From the NCBI RefSeq assembly GCF_949628215.1, contig NC_134282.1:15542723-15606722 (forward strand): 64,000 nucleotides of DNA, written 5' to 3'. Under the pieces are notes generated by a model. The model worked only from the letters and a program-made list of their open reading frames with translations. It was not told the DNA's origin and did not search any database. How positions within the stretch are numbered: the first letter of the stretch is position 1; every line of letters begins with the position of its first letter. The position numbers and the translations under genes are program-made. This document shows, piece by piece, positions 10,903 through 26,094 of this stretch. The stretch is from Phalacrocorax aristotelis. Its lineage: Eukaryota; Chordata; Aves; Suliformes; Phalacrocoracidae.

Positions 10903-13900
10903 GGGCCCTTCCAAAAGGGCAATATTAACAGAGAGAGATTGGACACCATCTCTATAGCAACACCACCCCGGAAAAATTACGGTTGCCCCAGCAAAGGGAA
11001 TCCCTGTTTTAGGAGCCCCACCAAGTCTAGGGGTTAGTCCTGATTTTAAAAACAATTCCCCTTCAACTTACTTTTAGTCCTTGCAATAAAAACATTTAAG
11101 CAACAAGACAGTGGCAACCTGAGCAGAAGGGCAATCAGAGGATGCCGGGTGCGGAAGGGATGTGGCAGAGCTGCGGTATGCAGTGCTGCAACACGCACGA
11201 TTTCAACAAGGTAAATCACCAGCCTGCTGCTGCAGGGACCTTGCAGGCAGGGAGAGCTTTGCTGGTGCTACTAGGCTTGCAGCAAATCCCAGATACAGGA
11301 GTTATCTGAATGTCACACCTGAAAACTAGGAAAAGCAAGGGTATGAGTCCCAGCTTTCATTGAATCAATAATCACCTCTTTCCCCTCCAAAAAAGTTCTT
11401 GAAATTAAATAAAGTGCCTTTAAATTGTGGGGAAAAGAAAGGTGAGAAGAGCAAAGAAGGCTGTTAGAGAGCATGAACTGCAGGAGGAAAGTGGGACTCA
11501 CTGAAATGAGAGCTTGATACAGATGAGAATATTAAAGCCAATCTAGGCAAAGATCCTTTAACTCTTTAAATTAAGGGGGCAGATCTGCTGTATGTGGGGT
11601 AGAAATGAATGAGAATTTAAGTATGCCTCAAACTAGATGAGCACAATGCCCCAGTCTGTGCATACAGAGACGTGAGCCTGAGAGCAGTGACTGGGTAACT
11701 AATGGGAACAAGCATGAGAAACAGTGTCATTCGGGGAAATCAGTCCACACAGTCTCCACACAGGATTTATACATTGCAGAGCCAGCAGCAGCTCCATCTG
11801 CATGCTTCTTATGCTAATGGCCTGATCCAACCTTTAGCCCCTGATAATGCTTTCAGTGTTAGAAAGCATTCCAAACACAAGGAATTTTGGGTCTCAGGTG
11901 ATGAATTTCTAAATTTAGTATGCAAGAAGCAGTTCTGGAGAGCGAGTGGTCCAGCAGCCTCACAGACACATTCACTTCATGATTCTTGACAATTTATGAC
12001 ATTGATCTACATTAAAACTAAAGCAGAAAGCTTGAAATAGTCCCATAATTATGCTGCAGAGAAGCCTTAGATGACCTTCCATTAACACCTGCTCTGCACT
12101 AAATGCTGAGCATCAATTCACACTAAGATGAAAACTGGGCTTGTAGCTGTGTTTAATATGACAGATCACTCAGCCCCCACTGTTACCCTGGCTGCAGATT
12201 TGTTCACCTGCACACCAATACCCTAGTGAAGGTATTCTGAATGATGGGAAAGACTCAACAAGCTCTGCTAGAGGGGCGTTTGGGTGGATGTCTGGAGGAA
12301 AGACCCTGAAGTATGCATCTGAGCTGTGGCTTCACACAACGACTTTCTCCTACTGAAGTGAAGACTTCCAGATCTGGAACTATCATAACCTACTTGGGCT
12401 AGTCTTCCTGTCCTAGCTCCAGCTGGAAAGTAAACTTGTCCAGCTGAAATACTGCTGGAGAGGTTCATGCTTAGCAAATGCATTTAAGGCCTGGGAAGGC
12501 AGGAGCTAAGTCAGTTCAGATAAGTAAGGTGAAGTCTACTTCTAAGATACATTTGTACAGTTATATTTCAAGTATACTTGCAAATAATATGTACTGTGGG
12601 ATGGCTTCAACAAGTGGAAAACAATTCTAATATATTTGCACCTGATTGTTTTACTAGGGACAGCATGCAGAGGAGCCTTCTCTTCTCCATGGCTCCTCTC
12701 ACAGGTACACTGGATGCCTCCCTCTGCTTGTTCCTCCACCCTTTCCAGGGCTCTGGGTTCCTGCAGCTCCACAGCACTGGGCCCAGCACCAGCAAGTGCC
12801 TTGCCTGGAGGGCTGAGATCCCCCAGGAGAGAGTGTGGAACAGGTAGAAAAACATTCCAGTAGAAAATGCCACTGCATGACTCATAAGTCCTCATATCCA
12901 TGACTGATGCGCAATCACAGTTCATAACAGCAAACAGCCCCCTCCAGATACCTGCCAAAAGCTTTTAAAGACCAGTGCGGTCCTAAGACATGCTCCCTTC
13001 TTGGTCTCTGTTTCTGCCCTGCCAGATTTACTGGATAACCTTCTCTGCAAAGTGATTCTCAGTCCCAAAGGTAAGAAATATTTAGAGGCTGATGCTGCAT
13101 GTGATAAACAGCACAACCCTTGGCAGCAGTAAGCCAGACCCTTCCCCTCAGCTGTGACCACAGCTTCTCCTTACCAAGCTCTTTATGTCATTAAGTGGCC
13201 CCACTGGGAACAGCAGAAAGCACAACTGGGAACATTAATGAAGATCTACAGCATTACAATAAAAAGCTCAATGAATCAATGCCTCATGCCTCATTCCCAT
13301 GGCTGTGACCTGTCCCCATTAGTAACAGGAGAAGGTTTGAAATGGGAGAGACCTTCCCTTCTCCTCTTTCTCCCTTGAGAAGTCTGGTCTGCTCAGCACC
13401 GTTAGCTGCTTGCAGGCAACAAAGGTGATGCTGGCTGACTTGTTGCCCTCAAGCATCCCTTGTGTCACTCCTCACCCAAACAGTGCAGACACCAGCAGCT
13501 GGGACCAACACTGGCTCTGCCACCCATCTCTTCTGTCAGCTGGTAGCAGCTATGTTTACTCTGAAAGCAAATAACCACCTTCTCTTGTGACAAAAATGAG
13601 CCATCAGTGGGCACCAGGGCTCAGGAGTGCGACCAGCAGGAAATATGAAGCAGAAAGGGAGGATTAGGAGATTTTAGGCTGCTTTAGGAAAACTCAAAAA
13701 GCATGCATAAGACACCATCTTGCACAGATGAGAAGCAGCTCCTACCTCCCGAAATGAAGATCTGAGGCACATGTTCAAAGTGTACCATAGGAACCCAGAT
13801 GCATGGCCAGGGGATTAGGAAAGAGCTTTACACCTGCCCACATTCACTCACAGCTGGGTTCATACACAGATCAAATAGCTCACAGCAGTGGGAGGAACTG

Positions 13901-14892
13901 CGTGAAGGAAGGGGTCAGGGGAATGAACCTTTGTGACCATTGCAAGGTGATTAAGACAGACACATATCAGACACAGCCACAAGCAGCCATGCTCTGTGAC
14001 TGCCACCAGCATCTATTCATCGAGGTCCCCTGTCCTGCTGCATAGCCCTGGGGAACAAGGACCGCCTGAGAGGTTCCTGCACCAATACTCTGAGGGCAAG
14101 GACTGCCTCTGGGAACAGGCCTATGCTTTTCTGCACTGAGTCACACCGTATGGACATATGGGTTTCTATCTGCAGGAATAAAGATTGGAGAAAAACTTGG
14201 AGACTTGATCACATTTTGCCCATATTTCATGTACATGCTTGGCAAACAAACCAGCAACCCTCAGTTGCTCAATTATGTTCAATTCTATACTTAGAGTCAT
14301 TCAGCCACAGGGTAGGGAGGTATACGCATGTACCTAGCCATGGCACAAAAGCACCTCCAAGGCTGTCTGCAGAGAGTTATTCTGCCACACAGGCCTTGGT
14401 TTTCCCTTGTTCTTCCTAGTGCCTACTATAGTATTTTTCCCCTGAGAGTAGTGGCAAGGACTATATGAAATTAAATAATTTTGCATTTCTTTGAAAGGGA
14501 TTTTTTTTGTAGGGTAAGAGTACCCTCTCCAGCAATGGTAATATGAGAGCTCAGTGTTCATGTAGGACAGCACTGAGGGGTCACAGCAGTAATAAGGCTT
14601 ACACAGAGGGTAGATCAAAGGGGCCATGGACCTTTAGAGCTTTTTAGCAGGCTTGGCAGGAATCTTTATGGCACACTTGCCACAGGTCCCAGGACATTGA
14701 TAATGATGTTCACACTGGTACCAATCAATCCCATTCACCTTTCCCTGAGATCCTGCTTTCTCGCAAAAGACTTACCAATTAACAGTTGTCTGTGGAAAGT
14801 AAGACACAAAAATTATGGATTTATCTGAGCTCCCTATGAATGTATGTCAGGCAGTCACAGCCATCCCTTCCTAGGCTTGCTATGTTTTTGAT

Positions 14893-14919
14893 GGGGGGGA
14901 GGGGAAGGGGGTAGTTGGG
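14893..14919 (+). other. G-quadruplex-compatible motif
   Basis: Four G runs (G7, G4, G5, G3) are separated by loops of 1, 2 and 5 nt, fitting the canonical G3+N1-7 pattern. It is isolated in intergenic sequence. Structure formation is inferred from the pattern alone. Confidence 0.6.
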
Positions 14920-16440
14920 CTATGTGGCTGCCTTGTAAGCTTGTTTACCACCCCCCAGCAAGGTAACAATTTACCTGTGGAAACACTTAGCACTTCCCCA
15001 CCTTGCCTTTCTTTAGCACAAAGAGAGAGCTCCCGCTCTCTCAAAACCCTGCTCCTCACCAGTTCATCGGTGCCCCTTAGTTCTCCAGGCTTCTCCTCCT
15101 GGCCCGCATGGGTGACAAGCACCGTGGCCTGAGCTTTGATACAGGCAGGATGTGCTCCTGCCACTTGACCCAGTGTTACTGATGTGGTGGCTATGCCTGT
15201 TCCTCACAAGAGAGCTTTCCCCAGGTACCCTGCCTGGTGGCTTGCGCAGCCAATATCAGGGAGCTGCAGCTAGAGACTGTCTGGTACCATACAAACATTT
15301 ATCCAAGAGTCTGTGATGGGCTTGTCCTGGCTTTGCCACCAGGCAATTTAAGCTCAGGGATTTAAAACCTTAGAGAGTATCAGCCTGGCAGTACCTTTCT
15401 CTCAGATGGAAAATCCCAGAACAGGACAGTGCAAAGCAACCCCCTTCAGCAGCCAGCAGCTCCCAGTCCAGGAGGGCCACAAATCTCCCTAGAAGGAGAG
15501 GACATAGCAGGGACTTAATCTGTTTTGGCCTCTCTGCTGAAAAGCACAATGAAAGAGCCCGTTAGCAGCAGCTCATGCCAAAACCTGCCTTTAACATCAC
15601 CAGTGACCAGTGCTGTCAGCGGTGGTCCCCCTGCCCCTTCATAAACACCTCGAGAACAGAGTGCAATGCTGGGTCCAGGAGCCCAGCTCCTCATTATCTT
15701 CTCAGCCTTGTTTAATCTTTGTCTCTAATATAGATGGTAAACTCTCAGGGGCAGCGACCATGACTTAGTTCACTGAGTGCCAGACAACTGCTGGAGCTCA
15801 GTTAATGATGAGGCAAATCCCATCGGCCCATTGTCTTAAGTGGGAGTTTTGGCCAAGTGAAGACCTCAGGGATTTGCCCAATAATAAGTCAGTAATTCAG
15901 GATGCACTTAAAGACACATTCAATGTGCCTTTGCAGCAACATCCTTGGGAAGTGAGCATTTGTACGCCAGAGCACAACTGCGAGGAAGTCTAATATTAAT
16001 TAGGAAGCAAACTCAAGGGCTCTGAATAGGCCCTTATAACAAAAGATCTTTTATTGAATAACTGTAGAGGAGTGCAATGCCAAAGTTTTCATGCCAAAGT
16101 AACAATAAATGAACTGCAATTAATGCCTTTAAGACTGGTCTGTAAATTCAATCTTAGCTTAAACAAAACAAGGAACTTCTAAAAACATCTTTTAAAACCT
16201 AAGAGGAAAAAAGAATTAATATAAACTTAAATAAAATACACAGGTTGATTCAACCTGTTTCAGCTGATAAATGGCGTGGTACTTGTTCTGTGCCAAAGTG
16301 ACACTTGACCTCTATATATCTTCTTAATGAAGTCAGCAGAGAAAGACACCCAGTGAGCCTTTGTAACACTGCAAGCGAGTTGCAAGCTGGGCTCCACTAA
16401 TGGGAGCTGTCACTTGGTTTTTTCCAGGTCACAAACTAAG

Positions 16441-16640
16441 AAGAGCAATTAAATCAAATTGGAGGCTGTACAGATTGGAGCAAGCCTCAATAGACCAGGT
16501 ACCTAAATCATTAAAGACATAGTTCTTTTCCATGATAAATTGTTGAGGAGAGTGAAACATGCTGCTGGTCATTAATCTAGGCTAATCAGCTTGAAAGCTG
16601 GGTTGTTTTATTTAGTAATTAACTGGTTATTTGAAAAAAA
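16441..16640. promoter_or_regulatory. Candidate conserved noncoding element
   Basis: This is an AT-rich, non-repetitive block with GTCATTAATCTAGG and GCTAATCAGC (two TAATC paired-type homeodomain cores about 10 bp apart), AATCATTAAAGAC and TTTAGTAATTAACTGG. It stands out from GC-richer sequence on either side. No ORF uses it. Confidence 0.22.
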
Positions 16641-19600
16641 AATGATACATGGCCTATAGAGCTGCCATCCAGCAGATAATAATGCAGAGCAGTGGGGAAT
16701 CTCTTGAGGGCAATTCATGCCTTTTCAATTATAGCCATTGGCAAACTCTGAAAAATGGCTCTAGGTTTGTATTGACACGTAGTAAAGAAACACACTCCAA
16801 TGAACATAGCAGGCATCTTGTTGCATGCTGGTAATTGCTCTGTCCTGCCCCTTACACAAACTGCGCTAAAGCAAACCAAGCATTTTGGAGGTGTCCTTCT
16901 TCCCATCCCTTGGATTTAGAGTTAGTATTTGTCAGAGCCTTCTGCTGGAATTGGGGCAAAAGAGCGGCTGCGTGCTGACGGTCAGGTCTGCAGCAAAGGG
17001 GACCCCAGCACACTCTTGTGCAGGTACGCACTGCATCTCCCCACACCGATGCACAGTAACCACAGTCTGGATTTCTCCAGAAGTGCTCCATGGGATCCCC
17101 AACTGGCTGAGACTAAATGCAGTCTAAGCAAAGAAGCTGAAGCCTATTTGCTGGGGAACCTGCTGAGCAGGGACACCAGTTGATCAATCCCTGCTGTCCC
17201 ACATGTTTATTGATGGACAAAATACACAGGACTGGCTGTCTATCTTTGTGCTGCAGCAAAATCAGAGTGAGAAAGCCTCTTCGCAAGAGCATACTGTTGG
17301 AATGGAGTGGTAATCCACAAACTGAGAGGAAGTAGCCAGTCCCATCTGCCACATCAGTGCAAGGTCAGCGTCTCCCAGACCCAGCCACAGCTATGACAGG
17401 TTTCTTTCACACTCAGCCCTTCCAGTCATTTTGCACAGGGGCACCTACCTCCTTTGCTCTAGACAGGGATGTATAAACAAACAGCTTTCCTTTGGTGACT
17501 GAGACAGGCCTTTGAGCCTCACCAACAATTGCTTCCAGGTGTCCACAAAAAGCCACTCAAATGCAGGGATCATGTGAGTGAACCGCATATCCTCAGAATG
17601 GATTTTTGTCCCTTGTTACATACAAAGGACAGGAGAGAGGTTAAAATTCTCCCAGAAAAAAAGCCTCCGGACATAGAAGAAAACTCCATTAAGTTATAGC
17701 AAATACACAGACAACAGCTCTGGCTCAAAAAGCTACTGAACCACAAGTTGCTGGTGGACCACACCAGAGTATCATGCACACTTGTCCTGTTTTTCACTCT
17801 ACCCTAGGCATGTGCTGCTGGCAAATGTTGGAGACAGGATAGTGGGCTGCCCAGACCAGTGGTCTGACGCAGCATGATTGCTCTTCTGTTAGGTATGTTC
17901 TCCTGCTTAAGATTCAGAGGAAAACAGATGTATGGTGACACAGCAGCAACGGGAATCCAGGATGGAGGGAAGGGCAGTACCATTAGCAGGTGAGTAAGCA
18001 CTGTGCAGATGGACGGGCTTGTTGCTCAGTCACTGACCTAACCAACTGTACTTCAAAAAGTATTTCTTCTTTTGAGAGCCTTTGACGGAGATTTTGGAGG
18101 CAGGAGGAGAAAAGAAAGCCTGTTTAGTAGGGCAAGAAGCCGCATCCACCATGCACACAAAGCTTGCAAATACAGGCCACGCAGGGTTATTAAAACTGGT
18201 TGTGGGGATCTGGAGAGCCCCAGAGCCAGCAGCATCCCACAGAGCAAGCAAAGCAAGCTCCAGCCAGCTTAAAAAAGCACCCGTTAATGAAAAACTTTAC
18301 CAGGAAAGCAGATCACATCAAGGCCACACAGAAGCCTCAGATCCTTTAAGCTGCACTTTGAAGACCAGTGGTGACAGACCGACAGATAAAGGCAAGGTCA
18401 CAGGCCACCAAGACCCCCTCCAACATACCGTGCAGCTGAGTTGGAAAAAAGAAGAAAAATGATTGTTGCTATTTGACTAAACATTATAAACTAAAAATAG
18501 CTGAATATCTCTGATTAGGAGAATTCCGAGGGCTTACAATCCTTGTCACTTGGGGTCCAATTTTTCTCTCTTTTATTTTTGGCATTAGGTTTTGGACAAT
18601 ACCAGGGCTACAGAGGGCATATGTTAAGTTAGTCTAAGCCTGCACCACACGAACCTTTGCACACTGTAGGCTACTTTGTGGAATATTTCTGTCTCCAAAT
18701 GAGCTGTAAAGGTTGCAGTTTTTCTGGCAGCAGCCAGCACAGCTCCCATTAACACATGTTTCACGAGTATAATTTTCAACAGTATTAATAATTGTCCTCA
18801 TAAAAGTCCATGAGAGGAACTTAATGGACTAGACTGTTTTTATTTCCATGAAATTCCTGCTTTTTTAAAAGCTCTCCATGCCTGGATTTAATATTTTCTG
18901 CTTTCAGACCTCGACCAACTGCTTCCAGGCATAAACTTTCTTATTTCAAGTGTGCTAATACCAAATGAAAAGCAAAGTGATCTAAAGTTTTGCCAGACCC
19001 CGCAAGTTGGGTTGAAAAAGTCAAAGATGAAAGGGGTGCACCTGCCAGTCACCCTCAGATGACCAGGGTGGGACTCTGGGGAATCATTAGCTCTAAGCAA
19101 GGCTTTTTTTGACTGCACCAAAGACCCCAGCAGCCTTTGGGAATGCCCACTGCAAGGTCTATCCCACAAGGGATGGCAATCTGCCAGACATAGCCACAAG
19201 AGATGTAAAACTATGATCCAGTTCCAGACCAGGATCTTGGGCCTGGGGTCAGAGAGTGGAGAGGCAGCAACCAGGATTGTTGAGTTACATTTGCATGTTT
19301 GGCTCATTCAGCATCTTTTAGTTTCCATCAGCAAAGCAGGGTACCATCTCTGTGGGCAAAGAATACTCTGATCATCGACAAGCAACAGCACAAAATATTC
19401 TGGCTGAAGCTGGGAGAGTTTGCTTAGAAACCCAGCTTCAATACCTTTGCTTAGACAAGGAGGGAACAGAATTACTAACCTTCAAGTTCAACGTTCAGTC
19501 ATAATTAACACTCGGGGGAAACACATCCATTTCAAGACAGCTCCTAATTCCGTAGATAAAAGGCAGAATGAGATCTCAGTGCTGGAAGCTACAGCACAAA

Positions 19601-22600
19601 CTTAGTCAAAGTAGGGTGGTAATGTTTATCAATGACTGTAATAAGCTTAGCAAACTTACCTGATGACAAGATCCATCACAGGGGATTGTTAAATCAGCCC
19701 TCAAAGTTTCTTTATTGCTGTTCTCTCTTACCCGAGCAAGAATTTAGATGTTTCGTGCAGATGATCACATGATCCATTCTGGTCTTACCACCTAGAAATA
19801 CCAAGCAGTAGGAATTGAGACACTGGTAATAAACTGCTTACAAGCAAGTAATGTATTTTTATTTGTTCCTTGATGTCTCTAAATTGCCCAAGACAATCTA
19901 TGTAAGAAAAGAAGGATGAAATCCAAGATGTAAAAATACTTTTCTTCGTGAAGTATTTATCTTGCACTAGAAAATGGCCTTGTAAAAACAAACAAGAAAA
20001 AGCACAAAACCCAGGACCGGCTCAAATACTTCACGCCAAGGATCACTGAACTCCTTTGATTTCCGGTGTCAGGAAAAACTTTGCTTAAGTCAGAGGACCC
20101 CCACCCAAGCAATATCAAGCAACCTTGAAAATCCAAGAATAATGTTGACAGAAGAAACACAAGATGATAATGGGTGTGCATTATACCTTAGAATCTCTCT
20201 CCTGCTGACCAAGCCTCACCTCAGGTGTATCATAGACCTAACAGGTCTGTTTTCAGCTTATTATAAATGAAGCCAGTGTGCATTATCTTGAAAATCGTTG
20301 CTTGAAAAGTTATACAGCTAGCTGGCCAACCCTTTTCTCTTTATTGTCACCTAAAACCCTCAGTTTTGCATGTGGGTGTTTAGCTGGAACAATCTTTTCT
20401 GAGTTAGTTTTGCCTCTGTTCATTACAGTAATTGCAAGCAAACTTCACAGCACTGTGGAATCACAGTGATGACTGAGCAAAACATAACTAACAGGAATGA
20501 CATTCTGGGGCACCTGAAAACCTGAATACTGGCAAAAATACTGAAAAGAATAGGAATTCCACAAACGTGGGAATTTATGCTATAGCTCTCCCAAAACGTT
20601 TTTGACTTAGGCTTTGCACAACCCCCTCAATCGTCTATCATCTAACATGGTACGAATCCAAGGGGATCCTTTTGTCCCTTGACTCTAAATTAAGCCTTAC
20701 ATACAGGAAAGCTATTTCCAGGAGGACTTGGGGGATTTCAGACACAGCATACTTCAACACTGAGGCATTTTCCAGAGAAAAAGGCCATAGCAAAGCAATG
20801 GTTTTAGAATGCTAATAAGCAAAAAAGCCACCCTTGTATTTCTCATCAGCCACGTGGGTTTGCACAATTAAACCCCAATAGTTTCTTCCAGGGCTTTGTT
20901 GAGGTCCGGAATAGCCCTATGTTAGTGTGCAGTGTGGCATACCCTGCCTATTCTCTTCTCTCTGCAGGTCTGTCTGCCCAAGGCAGCTCCTTGCTCCATG
21001 CAACCTGTTTTTCCTTGGCTGTTGGAAAGGAGTTGTGGTTTTACTTTGCTGCGCTTGAGCAGTGTTTCTGACAGTGTCTAGAATCAGGTGTTGGTAAACT
21101 GCAGGAAATACTTAGCTCAGCCCACACTGAAGCCCTTCTTCAGTGAGTATTTTCTTAAAGCAGAAGGGACTTTTCAGCAGAAGGCATTTATTGTAAAATT
21201 ACCAGGCCCAAAGAACCCGACAATTTCTGGAAAGACCCTCCTGCCATACATTTTGGAGATCCATGAATGAACATTTTTGATAGAGAAAAGGTCTTATTCA
21301 GGGATTTCTAGCTACTTCTCATCCTAAAATCAACTGTGCAGGTAGCAACCCGTGCAGCCAACAGTTCCAAGCTGAATGCTGACAATACCCTCTGAATATG
21401 GCTTAAGGCACATTTCCACTTTCTCTGAGATGGAGTCAATGGAGGCTACTTAGAGTAGAGACTGCTTCATTATTCTCCATTATAAATTCCTGATCATTAG
21501 TGGCTGAAAAAACATCAAAAACATGTAACCCTTCATGATAAAATTTCTTATGTGAATTGGCTGATCCCTGATGATTTCATTCTTGCTGTTGAATATAGGG
21601 GGGAAATGCTGAGAAACTTTAGAGCTTCTTCACTTAGGAACTTCACTTCAGATTTATTAGGAGAAAAGTCTAGTTCTCAAATATTTTCTTAATAAAAAAT
21701 GGCCTTTTTGGGGTTAAGATACAGTTTTGAATTATTTTGAATACATTTGAAGCCAACAGTTTCTGAAGGACCAGAGATAATGAACTGACACTGGTCAATA
21801 TGGGTAGTCCCAGGCTGTCACCTACATATATGCAGTGCCCAAGGAGGCCACACACTAAACCTTTTAAATAAATAGACTAGTATTTTAAGCAGCAACATAA
21901 AATGTTCTCAACTTTGTTTTATAACAGCACCCAACTGTCTGTCTGTGCAGGAACGGTAGTTTGTTACCAGGTAAAAAGTCCTACTCCAAAGCCTCACCAG
22001 GATGGAGGGCTGCTGCCAGCTGTGTTTGGTCTGATGGGCTCCTGCTATCAGGGAGGCTGGAAGATGCTCACACAGAGTCCAACTTGTTCATTAGGACGCT
22101 GCCATTCCCTTGCCCACAAGTATTCACTGCTGTCTCCTACTGAAGCACCAGGCTGTCCTTCCCCCCTGCTTCCTTCACCTGCATAGCCCGCAAGCTCCGG
22201 ATGAGCCTTTCCGGGAGCTGCCTCCTTCAGAAGGGAAGCCAGGATCTGCCTCATTCCTAGCAGAGAGTGCGTTGGGATGTATGTCATCTAAAAGCAAAAA
22301 CAACATGAGCTGAGTTTATTGTGTAAAAAGGGATAGTATCAGCTTTGAACATGTAAGAAACCGATGTATCTGAACTGGGTAGCAGCTGGAAAATAAGCTT
22401 CTGCTGTACACAACTCAGGCTGGCTAGGCTGAACGACAGCTACCTCTGCCATCCACACTTGCAGGTGGACACAAAAATACTGCAGCTTTACGGGGTGGAC
22501 AGGATCTTCTCCCTCATAGGGCTGATGGCTGCTAAACTTTCTTTGTCCATTGCACAGCTATTGCTAAAAAACCAAACCAAAACAAAAAGCTTGGTTTTGC

Positions 22601-25600
22601 AAATGCAAGAAACGGGTCTAACTTCTCCCTCCTGGCTGGGATTTCAGTCAAGGCCACCACAGTGAAGGCCTTGTTCTCCCCTTGAAGTTCGAGACAGTTT
22701 GGTTTAGGGGAAATAGAGGCTTCAGCAGCTGCTTTTTGGTAAAAGGAACCTTATAGACAATAGGTGAATCATGCCCAAAAAGTGTCCCTTGACATCAGCC
22801 GCAAAAGCTTCCGGTCTCATGATCAACAAGCCCCTCTGAACTAATACAGGAAGAATTGTGGTGGTGTTTTCCTGAAGCATGGAGCTTTGCCTCTATGTTT
22901 TTGCCGGGAACACAATTACAGTCCCATCTCCCATTCCCTTCAGCTCTGAATTACCCAAGACAAGTCTGCAACATGGCAAAATATGAACAGTAGATCCCAT
23001 TTCAGCACCTGGTGGTGAAATCCATGCTGGCCTCTTCCTTCTTCTCTGACCTTACACTTCTTTTTAGCATGTGACTGCATTAACCTCAAAGGCAAAGCTG
23101 CTGGGTTTTTTTCTGAGACACAAAGGAAAAGGAAGCATCATTAGTTCAACCCAAAAAGGCAATAAACAGCACATTGTACCTATTTGTGTGTCTACTGGTA
23201 TAAAAAGCTGTGGATTAATTTTTAATACATCTGTGGAGGGGTCCAATCCTGCAAGCTGGGGGGGAGGCACCAGTCTAGAGAAGCAGAGTCCAACTGCCTG
23301 CAAAGGTTCTCTTTCTTGAAGGTTGACCTCCTAACAGTGCTTGGGTTAATGTTTCATGTGTAATACCATAACTGCAGATGGGCAGCTAGACACTTTTCAG
23401 TCAGATTCATTGTGATTTAGGTTCTCTAGCCTTTTAGCTTGCAAACTAGCCTAAATAAAGATTCTATGCAGTTCACATGCAAAAAAACCTCTAGGTGAAA
23501 GCAGAGATGTGAAGCAAAGGAAAAGCCAATCTGCTGTAATCTTCACCCTTGACCTAAATATAAAATAAATAACAAAGCTGTAGTGAACAAAGACCAAAGG
23601 TAGCATGGAAAAAGATCTTTGTTAATGACACCATTCTTCTGGGTCATGTCCTTACTGAATCGCACACAGATGAATTGCTCCAGTCTGATCCAGAGTGATG
23701 ACTCACATTAGCAAACGAGTGAGCCAGAGATGCTGGTGAAGAAGAAGGGAGAGACTGTGAATTGAAACTATGGAGGCTGGGACCCTCACAGAAGTCATAA
23801 AGGTGGTTTAATTTTGGAGAATACAAGGAAGAGGCAAGGAACAGTGCTCTGCTCAGGTAACAGGATGTATGTGGTGGAATTTTTTTGTCAGCTGCATTTT
23901 GGCTCATAACCATTTTGTCTCTTCTAACATGCCATCATAGAAAAGAACAGACTGATAGTGGGCTTGTAATATAGCATTTTCTTTCCAGAGGGACCAGCAT
24001 TAACTGTACTAATCCACAGTGATTTTTTTTCTGCCAAGGATTATTCTTCACTTTCAGACTCTTGAAGCCTAGTCTGGACCCCTCAACACAGACCTGCAGC
24101 TTAATAAAGGAGGATGGTACAGATAGCGGTCCAAAAAAGAGCTCCTTCAACCACAGCTATGCCATCGCCCTCCAGTGTTTTCAGGAAGAGAGTGGCTTGT
24201 TTCAATATCAGTTTGAAGTAACCATGGCAGAGGTACGATGTTTGGTTTCAGAGAGCAGGCGGTAAGTTTATATTGTCAGAGCAAACACTCAGGGCTCCAG
24301 ATCACAACATCCCTTGTTGTTTACAGAGTGTGTTATGCCAGAATCAGATGCAAAGATGCACTTCATGGTAACAAAAGAGGACAACGCCATTATCCTGCAA
24401 TTGTCAACAGTGTTACAGTGCTGAAGACTTTAGTTCAATATTTGCCAAGCAGTAAAATGAGCAATGCCTGTCAGTTTGTTGACCTAGATACAACAGTTAC
24501 TAGAAAAACTATATTGAGCAGACAGCAGTTCAGTCTCAATTGTTGGGGACCAAATTCTAGCTACAGACCTAAATATTATTGAGTTACATTCAGATTAACA
24601 AGAAAACTGTTGACATGTTTTTGGATGCTGTCACCAGGGTACAACAACCAAGCATCCTTACGTTGAGACACTTTCAAACCAAGTGTAACAACAATTTTGT
24701 GAGAGCCAGACACTACAACTCTTGCAGACTGAAATTCCACGGGGGACTTAAAATGCTGTAAGCATCCTTCCTGGAAAAGCTGAAAACCTTAAAAAAAGAA
24801 GTTACCTTCAGCTTAACACAGAATGATCGCTGTGGCTTCATTGACAGATGTTCTGCAAGCTTTAGGCTACAGCAAATGTTGGCAGAGTGGTACATTTGTA
24901 CCAAACCATGCTTCTGTTCAGTCACCTGTCTCTCAGTGCAGCCAGAAAGGCTTCAGCTGGCTATCTGTGCTGGGAAGGCTGGTGGACCTGGGAAAGCGCC
25001 GGCCCTTGCCTTACACCAGGGCAGATATAGGGAGGATTAATACTCTAGTTGCACCAGTCCTGGGTAAGTGGCACAGACCCTAGACTGACAGCAGCCTAAA
25101 TGCCTTTCCCTTGCAATCAGTGTGACACCTCCCATTGCCAAACCACTTTATTTACGATCTGCATCTGCAATCTGTGTACAGGAGGATGACAAGCCAGTAG
25201 AACAGGCTTGCGCTAGATTACAGGACAGAGTGAACAGTACTGACACTAACACTTCTGCAGAGAAAATCATGCAACAACACTGAGTTAAAGCACAAATCAA
25301 GCATATTCTCCTCTGTTTACTGCAGGCACTGTTTCTGGCCCCAAAGGGCTGACAACGCTCTGGCTTCAGCTAAAGAGCTGACAATCATCCCTACCCCACC
25401 ATGCTGAACATGCAACTTCATGCCTGCAGGTAAAGTCTGTCAGAATCAGGACGGGATCAGCATTCATGAGAATCCCTCTTTGCCCACACCATAGTGAAAG
25501 AGTAAGACAATTTTGCAAAAGCTTGATTGGTGAAACCTGCTACAGACCGTGCCTTTGTGGTTCACTTGGGAAAAGCTGGCAAAATACTTTCCCCCATCTT

Positions 25601-26048
25601 GCCCAAGGAATCTACCTTTCACAGAGCATCCCCTGCCACTCACTCTCCTGTAACAGTGTCCTGCATCAATCACATACTGCAACTGCTTCTAACTGCAGAG
25701 ACTCTGCTTACTGGGTGTTTACTAACTAGAAAGCACACCAAAACAGGCGTGACAAATACCTGGTATATTAACTGCAGAGGCCCACCAGTTGGCTTCAACC
25801 CGTGCTTTCCTAAGACAGTGTCCATATGTCACAGAGATTCCTCTTCAGCTTATCCAAACTCTCAGAAAAGCTTTTCTTTACATTTTAATAGAGGCCTCAG
25901 ATGCTAAGATACCATTCTGCTTTCCTAAGTAATGTCACAAGACTTCTGGTTTGGCCACACAGTTGCTCTTTAGAAATGAAAAGGAGAGTCTGTGCTTCTG
26001 CTTGGGACAAGTGGCAAAAACACTGCAATCCTTTTTTTTATAAAGAAT

Positions 26049-26094
26049 GGAGGGGGGAAAAAAAGGAGGAAAAAAAAAAAAAAGATAAGGAACC
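26049..26094. repeat. Purine-rich low-complexity tract
   Basis: Plus-strand purine-only stretch (G6, A7, GGAGG, A16 approximately) interrupted once by T near its end. It has polypurine/polypyrimidine character and could adopt non-B DNA. It appears as lysine codons in one frame of a spurious ORF. Confidence 0.75.

Noticed and set aside
18888-19307. 139-codon minus-strand ORF
   Set aside because: There is no recognisable domain, promoter or splice context; this length is expected by chance in 64 kb.
20566-20573. RBPJ/Notch-type sites CGTGGGAA here and at 28490-28497, tempting given the likely HES1 neighbourhood
   Set aside because: About two occurrences of a given 8-mer are expected by chance on both strands of 64 kb, and the sites are not paired.
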